From CAZRGV01 sp964599655 (lineage in GTDB: Bacteria > Planctomycetota > Planctomycetia > Isosphaerales > Isosphaeraceae): a stretch of 7,014 bases of DNA. The notes beneath the pieces were generated by a model. That model searched no databases. It was not told where the DNA came from and worked only from the letters and a program-made list of their open reading frames with translations. Each line of letters begins with the position of its first letter. The stretch's first letter is position 1. The stretch covers positions 1 to 7,014 of the forward strand of contig CAZRGV010000227.1 in the NCBI GenBank assembly GCA_964599655.1, read 5' to 3'. A program made the translations under genes and the position numbers. Shown in pieces: positions 1 to 5,449 of this stretch.

Positions 1-84
1 AGTGGTCCAGGAAGATACTGGTGGACAAGCCACCAGGGCCACCCGACGAAGACACTGGTGGACTAGCCACCAGTGGCACCCGCC
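1..84. repeat. 37-bp tandem repeat with internal palindrome, cut by window start
   Basis: Two adjacent units (11-47 and 48-84) match at 32 of 37 positions by eye. Bases 1-10 resemble the tail of a preceding unit and 85-89 the start of a following one. The second unit has a perfect 9-bp inverted repeat, CACTGGTGG (53-61) and CCACCAGTG (67-75), around a 5-base spacer. The first unit has the same palindrome slightly eroded. The array probably continues upstream of the window. It is non-coding and looks like a REP-type intergenic repeat; the family name is unknown to me. Confidence 0.75.
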
Positions 85-107
85 GGAAGCTCGCCGCGAG
101 GGTGGGG

Positions 108-183
108 GTGGCTGGAGTCTCGTCTTCGAGACCCCGGTTCGGCGGCCCTACGTCTGGGGTCTCGAAGACGAGACCCCAGCCAC
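108..183. repeat. Long nested inverted repeat (copy 1)
   Basis: The arms 108-135 and 156-183 are complementary at 27 of 28 positions around a 20-base loop. The inner 19 bases (GTCTCGTCTTCGAGACCCC, 117-135, against 156-174) pair perfectly. Each arm also contains its own small hairpin, GTCTCG-TCTT-CGAGAC, so the element can fold as one long stem or as two short ones. A diverged relative lies at 5450-5524. It sits in the gene-free stretch downstream of the minus-strand hydrolase gene, so it could also act on that transcript's 3' end, but no T-run follows it in either direction. Confidence 0.85.
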
Positions 184-407
184 ACATTCAAGAATATTAA
201 CATATGCCGAGATTCCTTACCAAGGAGCGTTGGTTCCGGTCCGTCGGATATGCCCAGGATGGCTCTCCGCGGGTGTCCTTCCACCTTCGAACGTGTGGGA
301 GAGGCTGCTTCCCTCGAAACGTAATCAAGCGGTGCCCGCACCCCGCCGAGGGGGGCGTGATCGCATTCGATGGGCGAGCGGCGACGTTGGGCGCGCGGGT
401 CGTGAGC
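184..407. other. Intergenic, no gene recognised
   Basis: A locally AT-rich patch (about 184-206) is followed by ordinary GC-rich sequence. Open frames here run into the antisense of the hydrolase gene and have no recognisable protein content. I see no clear promoter, RNA gene or terminator. Confidence 0.5.
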
Positions 408-1397
408 TCAATGCCGATCCGGATCGTTTTGCCCGTCGCGTCCGACGGCCATGACGATGGCCTGGATCAAGGCGCGACGGAGCTTGCGGTTCGCCCGGGC
501 GGCGGGGAATCGGTGGGTCAGGTCGGTGTGGCCGACGTCGAGCGGGCCGAGGCAGGTGCCCAGGCCGTCCAGCGACTGGTCCGACTCGAGGACGACTCCG
601 TCGTTCGGGCCGTAGTAGGCGTGCAGGTAGCGGGAGAGCGGCTTGCGCAGCAGGCGTTGCCGAGAGGGCGAAACCGATGCCTCGATGAAGAAGGTGCGGG
701 ACTCGACGACGGGGATCGCGTCGGCGTTCGCGTCCAGCTCGCAGCGCCAGAACGCGCGTGCGGCGTCCAGGGTCAGTTCTTCCAGGCCCGCGTGCCAGCC
801 TCGATGAAGCAACGACCGCTCCAGCGTGCCGACCGCCTTCGCTACCACCCGGGCGCGCGGGGGCATCCGCCGATCCATCGGCTCGCCGTTGCCGACGACG
901 TAATCGGCCAGGCCGGAGCCCCCGAACGGCCCCTGGACCAGAAACAGCGCGGCGACGTGGTCGCGGACGAACGCCGGCTCTCGCAGAGCGAAGGCCAGGG
1001 CGTCGCAGGCGCCTCGGCTGTGCGCGATGATGACGAGCCGCTCGGGCCCGGCGTCGGCCGCTTGGAGGAATCCGTCTCGGATCGCGTCGAGGTTCTCTAC
1101 GAAGCTGGAATGGGAGCTAGGCTGGATCTCGTGGATGGCCTCGTTCGGGACCCCCAGGGCCCGCAGGGCGGCGACATTCTGAGCGAAGTAGCCGGGCATC
1201 CGCTCGTTCCCCAGCCCGCCCACGAAGACGTAGCGGAACCGGCGGGCCCGCGCCTGAACCTCGTCGGGAATGCGGAGCCGGCCCCTGGACGCCTGCTCGA
1301 ACCAGGCCTGGAACTCGCCGGGGCGGACAACGGGCGTCGGGTCCGGGCCGGCGGCGAACAGGGCAAGAGACAGGATGCCAGCCGCGTTGATCCCCAT
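408..1397 (-). CDS. Secreted/envelope alpha/beta-hydrolase (lipase/esterase-like)
   Basis: The 329-residue protein looks like a serine hydrolase of the alpha/beta fold. A beta-strand with YVFVGGLGN (57-64) comes first. The nucleophile elbow is AHSRG with Ser127, preceded by the strand LVII. The acid is probably Asp266 in GPNDGVV and the base His290 in DVGHTDLTH, which is the expected triad order and spacing. Residues 5-17 are hydrophobic and end in AAG, suggesting a signal peptide, but the N-terminus lacks basic residues, so export is uncertain. The start was chosen at 1397 because AAGGAGG lies immediately upstream; longer in-frame starts run through a low-complexity leader. The substrate cannot be read from the sequence; lipid or ester hydrolysis is inferred from the fold. 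It is transcribed away from the ArsR/SRPBCC operon, with a 199-base shared upstream region. It resembles the loosely defined lipase/PGAP1-like group rather than a named enzyme. Confidence 0.85.
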   Translation of the reverse strand: MGINAAGILSLALFAAGPDPTPVVRPGEFQAWFEQASRGRLRIPDEVQARARRFRYVFVGGLGNERMPGYFAQNVAALRALGVPNEAIHEIQPSSHSSFVENLDAIRDGFLQAADAGPERLVIIAHSRGACDALAFALREPAFVRDHVAALFLVQGPFGGSGLADYVVGNGEPMDRRMPPRARVVAKAVGTLERSLLHRGWHAGLEELTLDAARAFWRCELDANADAIPVVESRTFFIEASVSPSRQRLLRKPLSRYLHAYYGPNDGVVLESDQSLDGLGTCLGPLDVGHTDLTHRFPAARANRKLRRALIQAIVMAVGRDGQNDPDRH

Positions 1398-1402
1398 GTC
1401 AA

Positions 1403-1409
1403 CCTCCTT
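1403..1409 (-). promoter_or_regulatory. Shine-Dalgarno AAGGAGG deciding the hydrolase start
   Basis: On the minus strand AAGGAGG is followed by TTGAC and then the ATG at 1397-1395. The strength and spacing favour this start over the upstream in-frame ATG codons. Confidence 0.85.
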
Positions 1410-1450
1410 GGCTTCGAGATCCCTGAGGCCGGGCGCCCGGCCCTCTGCTC

Positions 1451-1470
1451 TGCTCCGCTCTGCTCCGCTC
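1451..1470. repeat. 10-bp tandem repeat in hydrolase leader
   Basis: TGCTCCGCTC occurs twice back to back (1451-1460, 1461-1470), with a further partial unit just before. On the minus strand this is a purine-rich GAGCGGAGCA tract about 40 bases upstream of the hydrolase ribosome binding site. It probably arose by slippage; no function is evident. Confidence 0.6.
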
Positions 1471-1560
1471 CACTCCTCATGATGGTAGCGACGTGAGACG
1501 GCCGGGCACCAGCCCCCGCGCCCGTTGCGGTCGGCCCCAGGAAAGAAATCGCCGCCCGGT

Positions 1561-1590
1561 CTTGACACGTTTTTTTGTCAAGCGCAAGAT
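1561..1590 (+). promoter_or_regulatory. Putative promoter and operator of the ArsR/SRPBCC operon
   Basis: CTTGACA (1561-1567) and TGTCAAG (1576-1582) form a perfect 7-bp inverted repeat with an 8-base T-rich spacer, a typical operator form for winged-helix dimers. The left arm contains a consensus -35 box TTGACA (1562-1567). Seventeen bases later lies CAAGAT (1585-1590), a weak -10 match at 3 of 6 positions. A repressor bound here would cover the -35 region. The predicted transcription start falls at about the ATG at 1597, which has no Shine-Dalgarno sequence. Both the promoter and the operator are inferences from sequence. Confidence 0.55.
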
Positions 1591-1596
1591 TCGGTC

Positions 1597-2199
1597 ATGA
1601 ACGACGTGGAGGTGATTGAGGATCCGTTGGCGGCGGCGGTGGCGCTCGACCCGGTGCGTTGCCGGTTGCTGGCGGAGCTGGCGGAGCCGGTGTCGGCGGC
1701 GACGCTGGCCTCGCGGGTGGGGTTGACACGTCAGAAAGTGAACTATCATCTGCGGACGCTCGAGGCGCACGGGTTGATCGAGGAGGCGGGGCGTCGGCGC
1801 TGGGGCGGTCTGACGGAGCGTTTACTGGTGGCGACGGCGTCGTCGTACGTCGTTTCGCCGGGGGCGATGGGTCCGTTGGCGTCGGAACCGGGTCGGACCG
1901 AGGATCGGCTGTCGGCGAGTTACGCGATTGCCCTGGCGGCGCGTTTGATTCGCGAGGTTGGCGCGTTCTTGCGGCGGTCGAGGGAAACGGGCAAGCGGCT
2001 GGCGACGCTCTCGCTCGACACCGAGATCCGGTTCCGATCGTCGGCCGATCGCGCGGCGTTCAGCCACGACCTGGCCGAGGCCGTGAAGCAACTGGTGGCG
2101 CGCTATCACGATGAGTCGGCACCGGGCGGGCGATGGCATCGCCTGGTGCTGGTGGCGCATCCTCTTCCTCAGAAACCTGAAGCGAAGGAATCCTCATGA
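1597..2199 (+). CDS. ArsR-type winged-helix transcriptional regulator
   Basis: A 200-residue DNA-binding protein. Residues 11-65 carry the winged helix: DPVRCRLLAEL (18-28) begins it, and VSAATLASRVGL-TRQKVNYHLRTLEAHGLIEE (32-63) is a textbook helix-turn-helix in which TRQKVNYHLRTLE is the recognition helix. The remainder (about 75-190) is a helical C-terminal extension, longer than in metal-sensing ArsR proteins. No CxC metal site is present. The start at 1597 gives a normal length and follows the palindrome closely; an upstream in-frame ATG at 1525 would place the promoter palindrome inside the gene. There is no ribosome binding site, so the message may be leaderless. Its stop overlaps the next ATG, so it is coupled to an SRPBCC gene. 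ArsR-SRPBCC pairs are common, and the regulator is usually thought to repress its own operon. The ligand is unknown. Confidence 0.88.
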   Translation: MNDVEVIEDPLAAAVALDPVRCRLLAELAEPVSAATLASRVGLTRQKVNYHLRTLEAHGLIEEAGRRRWGGLTERLLVATASSYVVSPGAMGPLASEPGRTEDRLSASYAIALAARLIREVGAFLRRSRETGKRLATLSLDTEIRFRSSADRAAFSHDLAEAVKQLVARYHDESAPGGRWHRLVLVAHPLPQKPEAKESS

Positions 2200-2996
2200 G
2201 TCTCAGAAAAGATGATTCCGGGCGGCGATGGGTGCAGGTCGAGGTGGAGGTTCCCGGCACGCCGGAGGAGGTCTGGGAGGCGATTGCGACAGGGCCGGGG
2301 GTGTCGTCGTGGTTCGTGCCGACCGAGAAGCGCGAGGACGGCACGGTGGTCTCGCACTTCGGTCCGGGGATGGATGCCGTGGCCACCGAGACGGCGTGGG
2401 AACCGCCCCACCGGTTCGCGGCCGAGGGGGAAATGGGGCCGGGCGGTCCCAAAATGGCGACCGAATGGATCGTCGAGGCGCGCGCCGGGGGGACGTGCGT
2501 GGTCCGCGTCGTGCATAGCCTGTTCGCCAGCACCGACGACTGGGACGATCAGCTCGAAAGCATCGAAGCCGGCTGGCCCGATTATTTCCGTATCCTTCGG
2601 CTGTATCTCATGCACTTCCGAGGTTGGACTTGCGCGCCATTTCAACTCATGGGCATGGCTGCCGAGCCGGCGGCGGGCGTCTGGGAGGCGCTGACGGGAT
2701 CGCTCGGACTGGCGGGAGCGGTGGCGGGCGAACGTCGGACGACCCCCGAAGGAGCGCCCCGGCTCAGCGGCATGGTCGAGCGGGTGGGCTCGGCCGGCCA
2801 TCCGCATCAGCTTCTGCTGCGACTGGATGAGCCGGCGCCCGGCATCGTTCATGTCTTCGCAATGGCCATGGGCGGTCATGTGTTCGTAATCTTTCGCTTT
2901 TATCTGTATGGCGAACGGGCCGCCGATGCCGCCGCGAGCGAGGAGCCGGCCTGGCAGCAGTGGATGAAGGCGCAATTCCCGGGTGTGGAGCACTGA
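2196..2996 (+). CDS. SRPBCC (AHSA1/START-like) domain protein
   Basis: A 266-residue soluble protein. The N-terminal part (about 12-140) has the AHSA1-type SRPBCC signature: a first strand VQVEVEVPGTPEEVW (13-27), a helix leading to GVSSWF (35-40), then strands ending with the long helix DWDDQLESIEAGW (115-127). That fold makes a hydrophobic ligand-binding cavity. The C-terminal part (about 150-262) contains LLLRLDEPAPGIVHVFA and VFVIFRFYLYG (229-239), which look like strands of a second, diverged SRPBCC half. The total length, roughly twice a single domain, agrees with this. The gene begins in the ATGA that ends the regulator, with GAAGGAA (2184-2190) as ribosome binding site, so translation is coupled. 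The ligand and reaction are unknown. Proteins of this pair are often annotated as ATPase activators from Aha1 similarity, which I would not assume here. Confidence 0.88.
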   Translation: MSLRKDDSGRRWVQVEVEVPGTPEEVWEAIATGPGVSSWFVPTEKREDGTVVSHFGPGMDAVATETAWEPPHRFAAEGEMGPGGPKMATEWIVEARAGGTCVVRVVHSLFASTDDWDDQLESIEAGWPDYFRILRLYLMHFRGWTCAPFQLMGMAAEPAAGVWEALTGSLGLAGAVAGERRTTPEGAPRLSGMVERVGSAGHPHQLLLRLDEPAPGIVHVFAMAMGGHVFVIFRFYLYGERAADAAASEEPAWQQWMKAQFPGVEH

Positions 2997-3011
2997 GCCG
3001 CAGATCGGGAT

Positions 3012-3042
3012 GGTCTCCCCTACCCCGCGTGAGCCGGAGACC
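3012..3042 (+). terminator. Weak hairpin after the SRPBCC gene
   Basis: GGTCTCC (3012-3018) and GGAGACC (3036-3042) form a perfect 7-bp stem with a 17-base loop, 16 bases after the stop codon. No T-run follows, so intrinsic termination is doubtful; it may only be a 3'-end structure. Confidence 0.3.
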
Positions 3043-3050
3043 GCCGCCGA

Positions 3051-3102
3051 GAGATCTCTCGCAAAGTCATCAAGAGAAGATAAGAGGAGATCTCTCGCAA
3101 AG
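3051..3102. repeat. 16-bp direct repeat at the left edge of the array
   Basis: GAGATCTCTCGCAAAG occurs at 3051-3066 and again, identically, at 3087-3102, 36 bases apart. Each copy is the beginning of a CGCAAAG monomer. The first is aborted after its initial bases, so a truncated monomer sits directly before the complete ones. Confidence 0.75.
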
Positions 3103-3608
3103 ACGCAAAAACCGCAAAGAGAAAATAAGAATACTATTCAAATTCCTCGACTCGCTTCGCGGCCTTTTCGCCTTTGCGAGATTCCTCGGATACCCTCTCT
3201 CGCAAAGACGCAAAACCGCANNNNNNNNNNNNNNNNNNNNNNNNNNNNNNNNNNNNNNNNNNNNNNNNNNNNNNNNNNNNNNNNNNNNNNNNNNNNNNNN
3301 NNNNNNNNNNNNNNNNNNNNAAGAATTCTAAGAAAGAATATAATCCGGAATCCCTTCGTATTTCTTTGCGGCCTTCGCGCCTTTGCGAGATTCCTCGGAT
3401 ACCCTCTCTCGCAAAGACGCAAAACCGCAAAGAATTCTAAGAAAGAATATAATCCGGAATCCCTTCGTATTTCTTTGCGGCCTTTGCGCCTTTGCGAGAT
3501 TCCTCGGATACCCTCTCTCCCAAAGACGCAAAACCGCAAAGAATTCTAAGAAATAATATAATCCGGAATATCTGTGTATTTCTTTGCGGCCTTTGCGCCT
3601 TTGCGAGA
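3093..3608. repeat. Tandem array of hairpin monomers, 109-bp period (CGCAAAG family)
   Basis: Four monomers are visible: 3093-3181, 3198-3390 (interrupted by Ns), 3407-3499 and 3516-3608. A full monomer is 93 bp, opening with TCTCGCAAAGACGC and closing with GCGCCTTTGCGAGA. The ends are complementary over about 28 bp around an AT-rich centre. A 16-bp linker, TTCCTCGGATACCCTC, separates monomers, giving the 109-bp period. The units at 3321-3429 and 3430-3538 differ at only two positions; the last unit has about five changes and the first is the most diverged. The linker is also conserved, so this is a tandem repeat and not a CRISPR. It does not code for a protein. Similar CGCAAAG palindromes are familiar to me as dispersed repeats in planctomycetes and some other phyla. 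Confidence 0.9.
3221..3320. other. Assembly gap, 100 N
   Basis: A run of exactly 100 Ns, the usual placeholder for a gap of unknown size. It lies within the tandem array: the sequence stops at CCGCA and resumes at AAGAATTC, which is contiguous in the intact units. Confidence 0.97.
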
Positions 3609-3704
3609 GGCTCTTCATCGGAATTCGGCGCATCTCTTCCTGGCGACGGGCGGATCGTACGGATCGGGCCGTGGCCTACCCCTTCTCTCTGGGAGAGGAA
3701 TCGC

Positions 3705-3916
3705 ATGCGGAAGATGGTCAAGCGTGTCGCGATCGCCGCCGCCTGGTGTACACGACGACGGAGGCCGTGGGTGAGAATCAGACCCGGGTCAAGTCGGTTT
3801 ATATTGGTAAAATGAATGATCCAACCAATTTGCTGTGTTCTTTCGTGGAGGACAAGATTGGTCAGGATATGCGGGAGGGGCTGGAGAACCTCAAGCGCGT
3901 CCTGGAAGCGCCGTAG
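3705..3916 (+). pseudogene. Small broken reading frame, function unknown
   Basis: A good ribosome binding site (GGGAGAGGAA, 3691-3700) precedes an ATG at 3705 that opens MRKMVKRVAIAAAW, resembling the start of an export signal. That frame then becomes arginine-rich and stops at 3815. From about 3740 another frame reads as a coherent protein tail with segments YTTTEAVGENQ, VKSVYIGKMNDP and the helix DMREGLENLKRVLEAP, ending at 3916. One frameshift in the GCCGCCGCC stretch (about 3735-3743) would join the two into a protein of about 70 residues. Alternatively these are two tiny coupled genes, since the first stop and an ATG at 3812 overlap as ATGA, giving 36 and 34 residues. Base composition is less GC-rich than in neighbouring genes. 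I do not recognise the family. The frame lies between repeat elements, which fits a decaying remnant. Confidence 0.3.
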
Positions 3917-3975
3917 TGGCGCCCGGAGCGCGGGGCGGAAGTGAGCCGGTCAGGGAGGGAAGAAACTTCAGAACC

Positions 3976-4054
3976 TCTCGCAAAGACGCGAAGGTCGCAA
4001 AGGGTAAATAATAACATTGTTCTTATTTTGGGCGACTCTTGGGCCTTCACGAGA
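3976..4054. repeat. Solitary degraded CGCAAAG monomer
   Basis: The left arm begins TCTCGCAAAGACGCGAAGG (3976) and the right arm ends CTTCACGAGA (4054). The centre is the small palindrome AACATTGTT (4013-4021) flanked by AT-rich arms. Arm complementarity is imperfect, about 15 of the first 23 positions by eye. The organisation matches the monomers of the 109-bp array, and its boundaries confirm TCTCGC...GCGAGA as the unit. Confidence 0.7.
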
Positions 4055-4113
4055 ACGAGGCTGGCCGTCGCCCGGCGCAAGCGCGTGTGGTGCCGAATTG
4101 CCCGGACGCCACG

Positions 4114-4192
4114 TTCGACGTCGGGTGGGCATCGCCCGTCGAATTCGTTGCGTTGGCGGAAGATTCGGTGGGGGCGGTGCCCACCCGTCGAA
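4114..4192. repeat. GGGTGGGCA inverted-repeat element
   Basis: GGGTGGGCA (4123-4131) and TGCCCACCC (4178-4186) are perfect complements. Outer TTCGAC (4114-4119) and GTCGAA (4187-4192) also pair, after a 3-base bulge on the left. Inside, TCGCCC and GGGCGG continue the stem imperfectly. It ends 18 bases before the stop codon of the minus-strand secreted protein gene, so it may fold at that transcript's 3' end; there is no T-run. This palindrome type recurs in planctomycete spacers in my experience, and it could be a MITE-like or REP element. Confidence 0.7.
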
Positions 4193-4210
4193 GCACCCGC
4201 GAGCGGACGC

Positions 4211-5275
4211 TCAGCGGGCGTGTTTCGGGGTGGAGGGCTTGTTCGTGGCGCGGGAGGCGGCCGGGCTGGGGAGGTTCAGGGCTTTTTCCAGCGCGACGAC
4301 GATTTTTCGGGCTTGCTGGGCCTCGAAGGACAGGCCGACGTGGTATTTCTCGCGGCGTTTGGGGAGGTTCAGCTCCTGGATGGCGTCGCGGACGTCCTCG
4401 TCGTCGGCGAGGGTGGCGAGCTGCTGGTCGAGGGCGTCCGCCTGGGCGCGGAGGGTCCGGGCCATCGCGAGAAGTTCGTTGCGTCGGGAGTCGGTGGGGG
4501 CTTTCTTCCACTCGCGGAGCGCGATGTTCGCGGCCTGGGCCTGCGTGTTGAACTCGGTTTCGTCGGGAAGCTGGAAGACGGTCTTGTGGCGTTCGAGCCC
4601 TTTCTCGGCGAGCTGGGCGAACATCGCCTCGTCGACGCGGGCGCGGTAGGCGAAGACCGGGCCGAGGGCGAACTTGGGATGGACGCCCTTGTTGAGGGAT
4701 CGGAGCGCGGCGGTGACATCCGAGCGGCTGGCGAGCTCTCGATATTGACTCATTGTCTGTTTAACGAGTGCTTCGTATTGTGACTGATTTTGCTGGATCT
4801 TCTGCTGCTCGGCCGAGAGGTTGCGGTTGAGGGCGGTGAGCTGCTGCTGGGCGGCGGTGCTCAATTGCCGTTGGATGTTCTGGGCCTGGCTGTTGAGGGC
4901 GGAGGCCTGATTGTTGAGGTATTGCGACTGGTAACGGCTGCGGCGGTACATCATGGCGGCCTGGCGGTCCATCATGGCTTCTTGCTGGAGCTGGCCGACC
5001 ATCTGCTGGCCCTGCTGGAGATTCAGGGTCACGGCCGCCTGGCGCTGGAGGTCGAGGGCCATCTGGGCCGAGACGTCGCCGGTTTCCCTGGCGAGCTTGC
5101 CGGCCTCGATCTCGCCGTCGAGGACGTAGGAGTGTCCGGAGCGGGAAAGGCCCGCCGCCTTGAGCACCTGCTCGGGGTCGGATTCCTCGGGCCTGGCGGG
5201 GTCGTCGGCGCGGCTCTGGGCGCCGAGACTCAAAACGATTGCGGCCAGCAACGGAAACAGCGTGGATCGCCGCAT
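4211..5275 (-). CDS. Secreted Q-rich coiled-coil protein, unknown function
   Basis: A 354-residue protein with a clear Sec signal peptide: basic MRR, a hydrophobic core LFPLLAAIVLSLGA (6-19) and probable cleavage after SRA (21-23). A short motif follows: LKAAGLSRSGHSYVLDGE (38-55). I associate this G-L-x-x-x-G-x-x-Y-V-L pattern with uncharacterised planctomycete exported proteins. Residues 65-185 are strongly helical and very rich in Gln, Ala and Met (LQQGQQMVGQLQQEAMMD, 86-103), predicting a long coiled coil. Residues 195-240 form a different segment (KFALGPVFAYRARVDEA), and 262-332 are again helical. There is no membrane anchor after the signal, so it is probably periplasmic. The start at 5275 is supported by the signal peptide, although the ribosome binding site (CGAGG) is weak. 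It stands alone, with repeats on both sides. I do not recognise a named domain; the ends of the coiled coil are estimates. Confidence 0.85.
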   Translation of the reverse strand: MRRSTLFPLLAAIVLSLGAQSRADDPARPEESDPEQVLKAAGLSRSGHSYVLDGEIEAGKLARETGDVSAQMALDLQRQAAVTLNLQQGQQMVGQLQQEAMMDRQAAMMYRRSRYQSQYLNNQASALNSQAQNIQRQLSTAAQQQLTALNRNLSAEQQKIQQNQSQYEALVKQTMSQYRELASRSDVTAALRSLNKGVHPKFALGPVFAYRARVDEAMFAQLAEKGLERHKTVFQLPDETEFNTQAQAANIALREWKKAPTDSRRNELLAMARTLRAQADALDQQLATLADDEDVRDAIQELNLPKRREKYHVGLSFEAQQARKIVVALEKALNLPSPAASRATNKPSTPKHAR

Positions 5276-5333
5276 GAGAAGCCTCGCGAGGTCTGGGAAT
5301 GGGTTGCGTGGCGTGTCCGCGACCTGACCTGGC

Positions 5334-5351
5334 GGGAATTGGGGGGGCGGG
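5334..5351 (+). other. Candidate G-quadruplex motif
   Basis: GGG-AATT-GGG-G-GGG-C-GGG on the plus strand fits the classical four-run G-quadruplex pattern with loops of 4, 1 and 1. It lies in the leader region of the minus-strand secreted protein, between its putative promoter and its start, so the G-rich strand is the non-transcript strand. Function is speculative. Confidence 0.4.
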
Positions 5352-5379
5352 CTCTGTTCAGGCCGTGTTCTCAGGAATC

Positions 5380-5407
5380 ATTCTGCCATGATGGTATCCG
5401 ATGACAA
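5380..5407 (-). promoter_or_regulatory. Putative sigma70-type promoter of the secreted protein gene
   Basis: On the minus strand TTGTCA (5407-5402, 5 of 6 to the -35 consensus) is followed after 16 bases by CAGAAT (5385-5380, 4 of 6 to the -10 consensus). Transcription from here would give a leader of about 100 bases before the ATG at 5275. Planctomycete promoters are poorly characterised, so this is tentative. Confidence 0.35.
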
Positions 5408-5449
5408 GCACGCTGTCTAGCCTGCGTGCGATTGGCGAAACCGAGGATG

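Noticed and set aside
1..84. CRISPR-like direct repeats
   Set aside because: The 37-bp units are directly adjacent with no spacers.
204..1496. Long plus-strand open frame opposite the hydrolase
   Set aside because: It is the antisense of a gene with a complete catalytic triad and strong ribosome binding site, and its own translation has no recognisable domain. High GC produces such frames.
1723..1731. Second TTGACACGT inside the regulator gene as another operator
   Set aside because: It lies in the helix-turn-helix coding region, and the matching inverted arm is absent.
3093..3608. CRISPR array
   Set aside because: The sequences between repeats are the same 16-bp linker each time and the repeat is far too long; no cas gene is present.
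3134..3633. Open frames within the tandem array as a repeat protein
   Set aside because: They run through palindromic intergenic repeats and Ns, lack ribosome binding sites, and exist on both strands in several frames.
3051..4200. Insertion sequence or transposon
   Set aside because: No transposase reading frame is present; the inverted repeats are short non-coding elements.
3941..5404. Plus-strand open frames opposite the secreted coiled-coil protein
   Set aside because: They are leucine/glycine-rich mirror translations of a gene with a clear signal peptide and heptad-like helices.
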